From assembly GCA_963921795.1 (NCBI GenBank), contig OY997641.1:22176533-22240532 (forward strand): 64,000 bases of DNA, given 5' to 3'. Under the pieces are notes generated by a model. It searched no databases. It was not told where the DNA came from and saw only the letters and a program-made list of their open reading frames with translations. The DNA comes from Nannobrachium achirus. Lineage: Eukaryota > Chordata > Actinopteri > Myctophiformes > Myctophidae. A program made the position numbers and the translations under genes. Positions 50,550 through 62,339 of the stretch are shown one piece after another (the stretch's first letter is position 1; every line of letters begins with the position of its first letter).

Positions 50550-51920
50550 TTAGGGCACTGGTTCTCAAACTTTTTGTTCACTTGGTTCCATTTGTACACT
50601 GTCAGAGTTACAGACTTTTATGGGGCAATTTAGACCCCCATAAAGGAACCCACAGAGTCCCTGGAATCCACTTTGAGAACAGCTGTTTTAGAAAATCATT
50701 TTCTCAATATTTTCTCATACTCAATTAAGTAGATTTATTCAATTCAATTATCGAATTGGTTCACGAATAAAACATTCAAAATGAACAAAAAACAAAGAAA
50801 GCATCCTTATATTGACAATAAAGTCCTAAGCCAACTTAGGAGACAAGTGCTATAATAACAATAGTGATCAAGCAGTCAGTGACTGACTGACATTAGCCTA
50901 TGCCAAATCACATGCAGGGTAATTGATTGATTGATTGATATTGATTGAAGAATTTATTAGAAGTTTGCATAGGAAAACGTACTGTTTCATGACAGTAGCC
51001 TACAACTCACTGGTAGGCTACAAGGTCAACTAAAAGGAGATCCTAGTAAGCTTTTCGGCTTATTTACACAGGAACCACTTTAATAGGCCTATATAGCCTC
51101 ATATAACATTGAAAGACAGACGGATAGAACACAGTATTGTATAGGGAAATGTCAATAACAAGATAATTAGGCTAGCCAAGGCATTATCCGATTTAATTTT
51201 AGGCCTAAGGCCTACTCTAGGCATCATCAAGAGTCAGGACGTTTAGAACAGTCGTTCAATATGAAAGCCCTAGAATTTTAAAAGTTGTCTAATTGTATTC
51301 AAAGTAGACCTACAATAAAGTTTTAGGATGAACTAGAATTCGAGTCTTCAGAATTAAACGTAAATGTAAGCCTACCGTAGTACCGTACTGTAAAGACAAT
51401 TAGCCACCCAACCGGTGCTTTGCAATTTATAGTGATTTATAGCGCAACATGGTGATGCTATAAATAAATAGGCTCTACACAATTAAGAAAGGTAAAATAA
51501 ACAAAATAAACAAATGTAATGATTTAAAAGGAAGATAATGAGAGTAAAGGCACACGAGTCAATGGCACACCCTAGATTCTTCCTAACTCTGACTAAACTT
51601 AATCAATTTACCTTTTTTTCTTTTCTTTTTGTAATTCTTTGAGTTTAGTTATAATCCACAGGGTAGGCTCCCGCTCTGATCACATGAATAGTTGGATCTT
51701 TCCCCGTGGATCCTCTTCAAAGAGTCCCTGGCTGCATGTCAGCCTGACCTGAGTCACACTGTCACCTGTACAGTGAGTGTGTACACTGCACTGCTCTATA
51801 ATCAGAGCGCGATGTCACCTGCGCTTTTACCTGCGAGTCACCTACCGTAAATATTGTAGAAGGCGCGAATACTCTCGTTGCCGATGTAATGATGATGCAA
51901 CCAACAAATTGAGAAGGGGT
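50550..51920. other. 5' flank of sdr42e2, possible promoter region
   Basis: A short hAT-like fragment at 50555-50692 (CACTGGTTCTCAAACTTTTT to CTTTGAGAACAGCTG), otherwise no gene. Any non-coding first exon of sdr42e2 would lie here; none could be defined. Confidence 0.35.
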
Positions 51921-52034
51921 CTTTAACTTTTTTTTTTTTCTCTCTCTCAGTTAAGGACCCTTAACTGAGAGAGAGATGAAGAACCCCCCCCCCCCACTAC
52001 ATAGGCAGATTGCAGATTAAACATTTCCATAGAT

Positions 52035-52515
52035 CAGTGGTTCTCAACCTGTGGGTCGGGACTCGGGATCCCCAGGGGGGGGTCCCCAAATTATTTTGGG
52101 GGGGTCCCCAGACGATTAACTTAATGTGCAACATTGTTTTCTCATGCAACAGTAAACAAACCAACGTTCAAGTGTAAAGAGGATATATGCACATTTCTAA
52201 AGTGACAATTTAAGGACTTTTTAATACCTCTAAAATGACAAATTGAACATTGGCCAAATAGTCAAATATTAGAGACAGAAATTGTGAAAATAACCGATCT
52301 ACATGATCACAACGACTCTTAACGCCAGGCGTTGTGAACATGTAGATCTGCTATTTTCATGTAGATCTGCTATTTTCACAACAGAACTGTGTTATACAAA
52401 ATGTAATGCCTCAACTCTCGGTGCTCGTCAGGGTGGTGGTGGTGGTGGTGGGGGGGGTCCCAGTTAAAATATGATTATTTTGGGGGTCGCGGGCTGAAAA
52501 GGTTAAGAACCGCTG
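52035..52515. mobile_element. hAT (Charlie-like) MITE, inverted copy
   Basis: CAGTGGTTCTCAACCTGTGG at the left and CTGAAAAGGTTAAGAACCGCTG at the right; flanks CCATAGAT and CCTTAGCT (6 of 8). Core hairpin at 52285-52375 with a duplicated ATGTAGATCTGCTATTTTCA. It lies inside an older element whose pieces are 51930-52034 and 52520-53440. Confidence 0.75.
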
Positions 52516-52705
52516 CCTTAGCTGAGAGAGAGAGAGATGAAGCAGGGACCCCCCCCCCACACTACATATATAGGCTACTGTATGATATTGTGTTGCAGAT
52601 TAAACATTTTTATAGATCATCTTCACACATGTGTGTGAAAAATGAATGTTTTTTGTTTATTTCAGACATTTAACCCACAGAAACCCTCAATAGACTACTT
52701 ATAGT

Positions 52706-53303
52706 CAGGGGCGTCACAAGGGGTAGGAAAGTGGGACTGAGTTACTAGGGCCCAAGGTGGTAGAGGGGCCTTAATTATTGTATACTTTAACTATTGAAAA
52801 ATAGCAGATATACAAGCTCACAGCGCAGCACCGAGTGCCGCGCTGCGAGCTTGTAGATCTGCTATTTTTGAAAAGTCGTGAAAATGTGTGCAAATGTTTG
52901 AATATGTGTGAGCGAACATTTGTAACTCAAATTTTGCTTCTGGGGGGTCCCTGGAACTCAATATTTTGAGATGGGGTTCCGTGGCCAAATACATACCATT
53001 TTGGGGGTCCTTAACATGAAAAGGTTTTGAGCTCCACTGACATAGAAACATAGGTTTTTCAAAAAAACTACAAAGATTTGAAATATTCAAAGACTTTCAT
53101 GATTTTTCAAAAATAGCAGATCTACAAAAACTCAGAAGGATTTGAAATATTCAAAGACTTTCATGATTTTTCAAAAATAGCAGATCTACAAGCTCGCAGC
53201 CGCGCTGTGAGCTTGTATATCTGCTATTTTTCAATAGTTAAAGCACAGGGGCCCCGCAGTGAATCCTTGTACCCAGGGCCCAGAATTTGGTGCGACACCC
53301 CTG
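52706..53303 (+). mobile_element. CAGGGGCGTCAC-ended palindrome-core element, intact copy
   Basis: Perfect 8-bp duplication CTTATAGT (52698-52705, 53304-53311). Termini CAGGGGCGTCACAAGGGG and GTGCGACACCCCTG. Cores at 52795-52870 and 53172-53235, with a partial duplicate of the second (53055-53130). Nested in another element, so one of the younger insertions. Confidence 0.88.
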
Positions 53304-54225
53304 CTTATAGTAAACTTGACCATTGTCTCTGTACTTGATTTGCTCTTTTCCCCCTCTACGCCAAACCTCTTTGCCAAAAATAGCCGATCTATAAGCACAC
53401 AACGACTCGTGCTGGTTGTACCTGCTATTTTAAGCTAATGTTCCCCCTATAATAGGGATTCTAAGTGGTTAAAAATAGTATAGGAAATATGATGAGGATC
53501 TAGTTGATAAAATCACCAGACTAAAGCGAGGTATAGCTTATTAGAGTTTATTTGTTTTAAAACTTAAAGTGGATTTATATCGTATTTTAGGCTACATGTG
53601 TCCAACTGAACACATAGGCCTACAGACTTTGATTACACATTGTGCAATGCAATCATCAATTTTGAATTACTATATTTTCACAGATGAATTACATGAAATG
53701 TAATATTACTAGTAATATTCCTAGGACTTCGCGCCCTCCGGGCGCTCAGGCAGGACTGCTCTATATTTGATCAACATAAGGGTTTAGGTTTTAAGTCAGA
53801 TTAAAATGTTTTCAAAAATCCATTTTTAGATTAACACACACAAACAATTACAGCATGTGGATGGCGGCCATTTTGGCAGGCATCTTGAAGAAGGTGTGCA
53901 GAAAGCTGATTACATGAATTCATTTTTTATAATTTTTTATCAGCATCACAGGCTGCCCAGAGAGCAGTGAACACATTGCTGTCTCATATATTAGTGAACA
54001 GTGCCCCCCAGTGGCGACAGGGGGCGAATCAGGCTTCAAATATGTCCGTTTTGTGGAGGCTTCATGTCCGTTTTGTGGAGGCTTCATGTCCGTTGTGTGG
54101 AGTGTGGGCGTGGCTCTTAAAGGAATGTATATATAAGATAGCAGTGATGTGCTATTTATCCCAATCCCAATATGGATGTGCTACTTCCACGGACACAAGA
54201 TGGAAATAAATTCAGCCATTTTAGG

Positions 54226-54672
54226 TCAGCTTGCATCGGCAGTCTTCTTTGTAATGATGTCTCTGTAAAAGAAGAAGTATTTAGTCTCGGCAAAATCAAG
54301 CTATACATTTATTTAAACTCTAATGTGTAGCTTTTTTCCATACATAATTGACCATACACCAACCTAAAAGACTGAGCCTGTTTCCGAAACAGTGCTAATT
54401 TGTTAATTTCACGAGCTAATCCTCTTAAATCATCTCCCTCGAAGTCTGGAAGCTCTGGAGACTGTTGGGTGGAAAGCACAGAGAGAAGCCATCAGCATGT
54501 CATGTTCATAAAGGTTTAATACATTTTACATACATATTATTTGGTTCTGATTTGTATCTTCCTGGTATAACACGGTCCACATTTGCATCAAACACAATTC
54601 TATTTTCAGGATCTATATTCAAAGTAAAATGTTGTTTTTGTTGGCTATCTCTGTAATGATGTCTGCCAATAG

Positions 54673-54764
<92 letters not shown>

Positions 54765-55378
54765 TGTGTTACAGTAATCTCATGATAGCAGATCAGTCAC
54801 ACAGGTCTCATTCCTGAACATGTGCTGCCATACTCTGCCACATTTTACATATCATATACCATAGCTTAGCTGTGTACAACATTGTAACATGATGTTTGTC
54901 CCAGTGATGTGAACATGCCAGCACCTTTCAATGTGTTCACTGTCCAAAGATTTCTCTCCATATTTTCTTCTGGTTGTAACATTAATGATATGTCAGTCCT
55001 TTATTATGTCCCTTCTCCCCATGGCCCCACCCCTTTTCATACTCACGCACAACCCCAAAACATTGTCATCACATTCCCCAGACGGACAGAAAGCTGGAGA
55101 AGGGTAGGGCATTGCCTCCTGGTGGAGATTTGCACTCTTCAGAGCTAAGTCCTTGTTCTAGTTGTGATTTTAGGTTTATGCGCTTAAAAAAAGAAAGTAA
55201 ATCAGTATACAGTATACTAATACTGTATGCTAGGTTATGGGTATATAGCATTTTGTCTTTACATTTAAATAATCTACATGTACATGTTTTATATTGTTGC
55301 ACCTTCATGTTTTTGTTTTATGTTGTATTGAATGTCCAGAGGACCACAATGGAAATAAGCCTTCATGCTTAATTATGC

Positions 55379-55423
<45 letters not shown>

Positions 55424-55675
55424 TCTCTCTCTGTCTATGTGCTTATTCCACCAGCCCTGTAAGGTTCATGTTTTAGCATCAAGACACAAACATTGAACTC
55501 TCTGTTCTGCCAGTCTCCTTGCCACTTTCGTCAGCTCAAGTCTTTGGTTCGCGACTAAAACATTTCTCACATGTTGTGTGTGTGTGAGTGAGTGAGTGAG
55601 TGAGTGAGTGAGTGAGTGAGTGAGTGAGTGAGTGAGTGAGTGAGTGAGTGAGTGAGTGAGTGAGTGAGTGAGTGA

Positions 55676-55759
<84 letters not shown>

Positions 55760-58457
55760 ACGCTGTGACGGGCCGAAATGGTCCCCAAGCCGTCCGTTTC
55801 CCAACCCACAGTCACTGTTGTGACGTTGTCTTTAAATGCCCTGTCATTGCGCTTGGCGCGAGCTTGAGAGTGAGCACCGTTGGACCTGTGAATGTGAGGA
55901 AGTCTAAAAGTCTGGGTTTCCGAGGCTAGAGGAAGTCAGACCCTCTACACACAGCGTGGAAGCTGTACGTTTTAGCCCGTGAAAAGTGTGCGTTAGGCCG
56001 GCCGTTGTGGACGTTAAACCCTGCAGAAGAGGAGCCATTGCACCCCAAGACGGAGCGTTAAACAACAGCCCGATGCGACGCTGGGAGATGTGTTGTTCGA
56101 GGAGCAACATTGTTTGGCCGTGAACTTGAACGCCGCCGCCAACCATGGAGTTGTTCCCGTAATCCATTCATCTGAGCTCTTTCATGCATGCCTGTCTGAA
56201 TCGACCCTAACTGGGAGCGTTAACTTTATTTCGTTTTGACTTGTCTGAACCTGCCGACTTCCTCGGTGAAGTGGAGGAACATTGACTTTGCGTTGCGTGC
56301 GGTGTGCTCATTCCGGTGAACGGATAGTTTATTTATTTACTAAAAGACTGGTGCTCATTCATTGAATGATATGGTACACGGCCAATGCTGTGAGAAGTTC
56401 AAGTTGTTTTCCCCTCAGCGGAGAAGTCTGTGAATACGGATGAAGAGGAGGATGAGGAGGAAAGTTTGCTGGTGGCTAAAGTACCTAACTCTCGTTACCA
56501 GTTGAGGAAAAGGAGTCCAAAACGGTATGGAAAGTAATTTAATGGATACGTAAGGATAGGACCTTACTTCTTTCAGGGGGGGAGGAGTCTGACGGCCCGA
56601 AATGGTCCCCAAGCCGTCCGTTTCCCAACCCACAGTCACTGTTGTGACGTTGTCTTTAAATGCCCTGTCATTGCGCCTGGCGCGAGCTTGAGAGTGAGCG
56701 CCGTTGGACCTGTGAATGTGAGGAAGTCAGACCCTCTACACACAGCGTGGAAGCTGTACGTTTTAGCCCGTGAAAAGTGTGCGTTAGGCCGGCCGCTGTG
56801 GACGTTAAACCCCGCGGAAGAGGAGCCATTGCACCCCAAGACGGAGCGTTAAAGAGCGTGTTGTTCGAGGAGCAACATTGTTTGGCCGTGAACTTGAACG
56901 CCGCCGCCAACCATGGAGTTGTTCCCGTAATCCCGTTCATCATCACTGCTGCGCAGGACGGTAATCCATTCATCTGAGCTCTTTCATGCATGCCTGTCTG
57001 AATCGACCCTAACTGGGAGCGTTAACTTTATTTCGTTTTGACTTGTCTGAACCTGCCGACTTCCTGGGTGAAGTGGAGGAACATTGACTTTGCGTTGCGT
57101 GCGGTGTGCTCATTCCGGTGAACGGATAGTTTATTTATTTACTAAAAGACTGGTGCTCATTCATTGAATGATATGGTACACGGCCAATGCTGTGAGAAGT
57201 TCAAGTTGTTTTCCCCTCAGCGGAGAAGTCTGTGAATACGGATGAAGAGGAGGATGAGGAGGAAAGTTTGCTGGTGGCTAAAGTACCTAACTCTCGTTAC
57301 CAGTTGAGGAAAAGGAGTCCAAAACGGTATGGAAAGTAATTTAATGGATACGTAAGGATAGGACCTTACTTCTTTCAGGGGGGGAGGAGTGTGACGGCCC
57401 GAAATGGTCCCCAAGCCGTCCGTTTCCCAACCCACAGTCACTGTTGTGACGTTGTCTTTAAATGCCCTGTCATTGCGCCTGGCGCGAGCTTGAGAGTGAG
57501 CGCCGTTGGACCTGTGAATGTGAGGAAGTCAGACCCTCTACACACAGCGTGGAAGCTGTACGTTTTAGCCCGTGAAAAGTGTGCGTTAGGCCGGCCGTTG
57601 TGGACGTTAAACCCCGCGGAAGAGGAGCCATTGCACCCCAAGACGGAGCGTTAAACAACAGCCCGATGCGACGCTGGGAGATGTGTTGTTCGAGGAGCAA
57701 CATTGTTTGGCCGTGAACTTGAACGCCGCCGCCAACCATGGAGTTGTTCCCGTAATCCCGTTCATCATCACTGCTGCGCAGGACGGTAATTCATTCATCT
57801 GAGCTCTTTCATGCATGCCTGTCTGAATCGACCCTAACTGGGAGCGTTAACTTTATTTCGTTTTGACTTGTCTGAACCTGCCGACTTCCTGGGTGAAGTG
57901 GAGGAACATTGACTTTGCGTTGCGTGCGGTGTGCTCATTCCGGTGAACGGATAGTTTATTTATTTACTAAAAGACTGGTGCTCATTCATTGAATGATATG
58001 GTACACGGCCAATGCTGTGAGAAGTTCAAGTGTGTTTTCGTGTGAAACGTAACTTGTATGTAACCTAAGGTGCTCTGAGTGAGCTGACTATATTTTGTTC
58101 TTATTTTCTTTGTTTTTCTCCCTTTGTTGGGTTTATGGTTTGTTGTTTGCATTTGATGATCTGGGTTATTATGAACTTGTGATGATGATGAGTTGAATGC
58201 TTTTTGGGCTGGTTTCAATCATTAAATGAGTTGAACTTGAATTGTCAAAGTGTGTTGTGTTGGTTTATTTCTCAACAAAGGTTATATTTTAAATATAAAT
58301 CCTTTGTGCGGTATTCACATGGTTTAAACTCCAGATGAGGAAGAACTCATAATATATATATAAAAAAGGAGAAGTATCAAATCAAATATTTCTCTGGTAG
58401 ACAGAGTCTACCTGGCACCCCTGAACAAATATAAGTGGAAACCGTTACAGTGTGCGC

Positions 58458-58500
<43 letters not shown>

Positions 58501-59832
58501 TGTGTGTGTGTGTGCGCTCACGTCTACATCACGGCCCCCGGAAGCCAACAGTCTGGTGATGAGTGTCTCTGCATGGTCGTGGCCGCAGTGATAGCGTCCC
58601 CCAGTTTGGTGGGCCATGTCCCTCAGGAAGTCATTTGCCACGCTGTTTAGAGCCAATGAGCAAACATGCATGCAATGAAAAATAACTCATTGGTGTTCAC
58701 GGTCAAGGTGACATTTATGGACTGAATTCTGTAAATCGTGGCTAATGGAGTAGCAGCAGCTTTGGCTAAAACCACTTTACACATCGTTTTTTGGGGGCAT
58801 AAAAAGGAACCCTTAAATGGCATGTTGATGGCATAATCGCAAAGTAACCGGTTCGATTCCAATTGAAGTTAACCCATTTAGGCCTATAATTATTGAATGC
58901 TTTAACCAGTGAAAAATAGCAGATATACAAGCTCACAGTGCGGCACCGAGTGCCGCGCTGCGAGCTTGTACATCTGCTATTTTTGAAAAGTCATGATATT
59001 TCTTTGCAAGTCTTTGAATATATCTACTTAAAAGCGAACATTTGTAACTCAAATATTTGCTTCTGGGTGGTCCCTGGAACAACATATTTTGAGATGGGGG
59101 TCCGTGGCTAAATACCTGTAATTTTGGGGGTCCTTGACATGAAAAGGTTTTAGAACAGCATGATTTAGAGGAAGGATTTAGAAGTCGTGTCAAAGATCGG
59201 GTCAAAGATATTCAAAGACTTGCATTCATTTTCACGATTTTTCAAAAATAGCAGATCTACAAGCTCGCAGCGCGGCACTCGGTGCCGCGCTGTGAGCTTG
59301 TATATCTGCTATTTTTCTAAAGTTAAAGCATAAAATAATGGTTAAAGTGGTTCAAATCTAACGCGACTCGGGCGCGTTCCAGGTATTTGAGAGTTAACAG
59401 CTTATCCTATATAAATAAAGCAAACACATTATATAAAAAATGAACCCTTATACAGTAGCTCTTGTTTCCCCACTCAGATTTAACCACATGAACCAGCATC
59501 ATGATCAGCAAAAATGGCAGTTCTACAAGCTCACTACACGTTCTTTTGCGAATGAGAGCAGCTTGAAGAGCAGCTATTTTCTCCGAAGGGATTTGGTGCA
59601 GAGGGGGGACTCCAGTCCCCTGAGGGACTCCAATCAATCAAGTAGGTCGTCTGTGTCAGGTGGAAACCTCATATGTCCAAAACAGTTATTTTTCAGGATT
59701 CAAATTCAAAAGCATCAAAAGAAGCAGATCAAGCTTGTAAATCTGCTACTTTTGATGCTTTTGTGTGACTCTGTAGTAAGATCAAATAGGTAATTCATTT
59801 ATGAAAAAAGAACACCCGTGTGAAGTGAGCAG

Positions 59833-59876
<44 letters not shown>

Positions 59877-61229
59877 ATGATAGACCCACATGACTTATCA
59901 TTATATTGTCCAATCAGAAAAGGGACATACGGTTACGTAATGAGTATTTGATACACTGTCCATTTTGCATGGAGATACACAAAACTAGCACACTCAAAAA
60001 ACAGGAAAAGTAGAAATATCAAGATAATAGGTTTCTGCCAAGGTTTTCAGGCCAAGGACCCCTTAGTTGAGATAGAGATGAAGCAAGGACCCCCACAACC
60101 TTTTCAGAGATATAGTTTCCATCCATATAGTTTCATAGTTTATGTACGTATTTTGGATTCATGTCAATTTGTGTTTTCAGATATTTAACAACTTGAACTG
60201 TCAATACTTAATAAAGTTGACCTTTCACTGCTCTTTTTCCCCTCTACACCAAACTCTTTGCCAATCGAGCTTGTAGATCTGTGATTTTTGGCCAAAGTTC
60301 TCGGAATAAGGACACTACGGTTCACGTATGTGGTTGATATAAAAAAGTCACACAAAGATTTGGAGGACCCCCTATGGTAACTCTGAGGACCCCTTCGACT
60401 CCCTGTTGAAGTCCCTTGATATAGGGTTTGCTGTGTAAGCAGTACCTGTCAGAACAGTTGTAAGACACAGTGTGCACAGTGATGTGTCTGTCAGCGGTCA
60501 GTCTCTTGGTCTCTTGGAGCACCAAGCTACAGCTGCAATCAGGCTTGCCGTCACTCAGCAAGTACAGACCCACCCTGTCCTCGAACCCACAGCCAGCCTG
60601 GAGGGAACAGAACCATGCCACCGTTAATAATACATTAAACATACATGAGGTCATAAGATCACAAATGGTAAAACATGCATGGCACGAAATCAATGGAAAA
60701 AAAAACATTGAAAGATACAATTCTGAGAAATTGCAAGTGTGGTTGCCGTGACCACTTTTCCCAAATTTGGGAATATTTTCATTTCTGCATTTTCCCATTC
60801 AAGTCAATGGAGAAAATGTATTCACAAATATACAAATTAAACTATATAACGTATCTCTAGCAGAATGCAAGCGAGTCCCGGTAGAGCCGGTCGATTTGAC
60901 ATAATATGGCCAAGTGTGTGCCACCAAAACTGTGGGAGGAGTAGCGCAGCAAAATAAAGTTTATCCAGATAGAAGGAAAGATGGAAAGATGGAATACAGT
61001 AAGTCGGACAAGTACTACAGTGTATTTGTCCTATAGTGTACTTGTCACACAAAAACAATCTGTGGAAACAATAGCTTGTCTCACCTGCAGAGCACCCAGT
61101 GTGTTGGTGCACCCGTGGGTGTCCAGCTGAGACACCCACTCCAAGGCACTGCGGCACTGCTCCTCACCGGGCTCCTGTAGTGCTGTGTGCCACACCCTCA
61201 CCTCCTCGGAGAATGCAACTAAGGAGAAC
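54226..61229 (-). CDS. vwa3a: von Willebrand factor A domain-containing protein 3A, C-terminal five exons
   Basis: Five phase-consistent exons: 61229-61085 (145 nt), 60597-60446 (152), 58642-58522 (121), 54461-54364 (98), 54262-54226 (37, stop TGA at 54226-54228). They encode the second half of a VWA domain and the C-terminus. FSLVAFSEEVRVWHTAL gives beta-strand FxLVxF. DRVGLYLLSDGKPDCSCSLV gives the LLSDGKPD strand-loop. ITVHTVSYNCSD, FLRDMAHQTGGRYHCGHDHA, then FEGDDLRGLAREINKL and KQAQSFR complete it. The FEGDDL..EI..AQSFR ending and the place next to SDR42E2 and CDR2 point to VWA3A. The last exon (DIITKKTADAS, stop) is short and the least certain. Upstream exons are not recognisable in 61240-64000 and should lie to the right of the window. 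In mammals the gene is expressed in ciliated tissue; molecular role unknown. Confidence 0.85.
54678..54768. repeat. (GT)n/(GCGT)n microsatellite
   Basis: About 37 GT units then GCGT units in vwa3a intron between 58522 and 54461. Confidence 0.97.
55381..55422. repeat. (AATC)n microsatellite
   Basis: Ten AATC units. Confidence 0.95.
55566..55758. repeat. (GAGT)n followed by (GT)n
   Basis: About 25 GAGT units running directly into about 39 GT units, ending 6 bp before the LTR array. Confidence 0.97.
55764..56587 (+). mobile_element. LTR array unit 1 (LTR part plus internal 3' tail)
   Basis: Starts TGTGACGGGCCGAAATGG, a TGTGACGG start typical of fish Ty3/gypsy LTRs. About 640 bp of LTR sequence ends at GAAGTTCAAG, then about 180 bp of element interior with the frame end LVAKVPNSRYQLRKRSPKR and stop. 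Next comes the purine tract CAGGGGGGGAGGAG immediately before unit 2. It has a 37-bp insertion (AAAGTCTGGGTTTCCGAGGC region) and lacks the GTTCATCATCACTGCTGCGC segment. No gag, protease or polymerase remains. Confidence 0.75.
56588..57389 (+). mobile_element. LTR array unit 2
   Basis: Same order as unit 1 and nearly identical to it from AACTGGGAGCGTTAACTTTA to the purine tract. It lacks the ACAACAGCCCGATGCGACGC segment and has the ATCATCACTGCTGCGCAGGA segment. First bases mutated (TCTGACGG). Ends in the intact purine tract before unit 3. Confidence 0.75.
57390..58265 (+). mobile_element. LTR array unit 3, full LTR
   Basis: Starts TGTGACGGCCCGAAATGG right after the purine tract. It has both variable segments that units 1 and 2 each lack. 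After GAAGTTCAAG it continues with GTGTTTTCGTGTGAAACG to about 58265 instead of the internal tail, so it probably represents the complete LTR. The exact 3' end is not defined. Confidence 0.65.
58452..58515. repeat. (GCGT)n/(GT)n at a vwa3a splice donor
   Basis: On the gene strand, exon 58642-58522 is followed by GTGAGCGCACACACACACAC and then CACGCACG units; the array touches the donor. Confidence 0.92.
58868..59345 (+). mobile_element. palindrome-core element, AACCCATTTAGG-ended form
   Basis: Starts TTAACCCATTTAGGCCTATA. Cores at 58912-58985 and 59248-59320 have perfect inner stems (GCGGCACCGAGTGCCGC). In the vwa3a intron. Confidence 0.75.
59705..59762. repeat. free-standing hairpin AAAAGCATCAAAAGAAGCAG
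   Basis: AAAGCATCAAAAGAAGCAGATCAAGCTTGTAAATCTGCTACTTTTGATGCTTT folds on itself; same AGCAGAT/AGCTTGTA letters as the core. A sister copy is at 44615-44665 with shared flanks (GGTGGAAACC and ATATGTCCAAAAC). Confidence 0.65.
59827..59880. repeat. (GCT)n(GAT)n
   Basis: Thirteen GCT units then four or five GAT units. Confidence 0.95.
60030..60425. mobile_element. degenerate CAGGGGTCTTCAAC-type element beside vwa3a exon
   Basis: Diverged copy of 61874-62327: GAGATGAAGCAAGGACCCCC, CAACCTTTTCAGAGATATAG, GGAGGACCCCCTATGGTAAC; ends about 20 bp from the donor of exon 60597-60446. Confidence 0.6.
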
Positions 61230-61239
61230 CTGGGGGGGG

Positions 61240-61735
61240 GTGTTATTATTTTATGCTTTAACTATTGAAAAATAGCAGATATACAAGCTCACAGCGCGGC
61301 ACCGAGTGCCGCGCTGTGAGCGAAAAATCGTGAAAATTTGAATTTTGACCCGATTCTATAAGTGTCTTTTGAATCCTTGTAAGGTTTTTTGAAAACCCTA
61401 TGTTTCTATGTAAGCAATCTGGCTAGCCATCGTCAAATAAAAGGTCCTTTTCACTCAACTGGAGCTCAGTTCGTCTGTTCTTGAGAGACTACTATGTCAG
61501 TGGTTCTCAAACCTTTTCATGTGAAGGACCCCCAAACTGATATTTATTTGGCCATGGACCTGCATCTCAAAATATCTAGTTTCAGGGACCACCCAGAAGC
61601 AAAATTTGAGTTACAAACGTTCGCTTTAAAAAGACATATATTCAAAGATTTGCGCACATTTTCACGACTTTTTCAAAAATAGTATTTTTCAATAGCTAAA
61701 GCATTCAATAATTCTAGGCCTAGCCTAAATGGGTT
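61240..61735 (-). mobile_element. palindrome-core element abutting a vwa3a acceptor
   Basis: Reverse copy of the AACCCATTTAGG form: TTATTTTATGCTTTAACTAT, core at 61266-61325 with one arm lost, interior text in reverse, end CCTAGCCTAAATGGGTT. Begins within about 10 bp of the acceptor of exon 61229-61085. Confidence 0.7.
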
Positions 61736-61873
61736 AAACACTAGGGCCAAGTAGAGATGCTGCTGGTAGATCACGGGATCCACATGGTAACGGCGTGGCT
61801 CTAATGTGGATCTTGGACATCTTCAGGCGGCCAGCCTGTGATGTCGGTCAACTATGACGTCAGTCGTCTATAA

Positions 61874-62327
61874 CAGGGGTCTTCAACGTTTTCAGGCCAT
61901 GGACCCAGCTTAGTTGAGAGAGAGAGATGAAGCAGGGACCCCCACAACCTTTTCAGAGATTCCATATAGTTTCATCGTTGACAGCACAGTCATCGGTGTA
62001 TTTTGGATTCATGTCAATTTGTGTTTTCAGATATTTAACCACTTGAACCGTCAATACTTAATAAACTTGACCTTTCACTCTGTACTTAGTCTGCTCTTTT
62101 TCCCCTCTACACCAAACCTCTTTGCCAAAAATAGCCGATCTACAAGCTGCGAGGCGTTGTGAGCTTGTAGGCTGTAGGCTAAAGTTCTCAGAATATGGAC
62201 GCTAGGGTTCAAGTGGTTAATATAAAAAAGGAGAAAAGAGGTTTCTATCACTCAAATATTTGGAGGACCCCCTGTAGTAACTCTGGGGACCCCCTAGGGG
62301 TCCCGGACCCCTGGTTGAAGACCCCTG
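61874..62327. mobile_element. hAT-like MITE, CAGGGGTCTTCAACG ends
   Basis: CAGGGGTCTTCAACG and GGTTGAAGACCCCTG, flanked by GTCTATAA and ATCTATAA (7 of 8). Holds a shortened core (AAAATAGCCGATCTACAAGC / GAGCTTGTAG) at 62128-62172. Confidence 0.82.
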
Positions 62328-62339
62328 ATCTATAACATA

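Noticed and set aside
58405..58413. A 9-nt in-frame micro-exon GGGTGCCAG in vwa3a, with TTCAG before and GTAGAC after
   Set aside because: It would keep frame, but the junction without it (DVD to SPELPDFEGDD) fits the family spacing better as I remember it, and such short motifs are common by chance.
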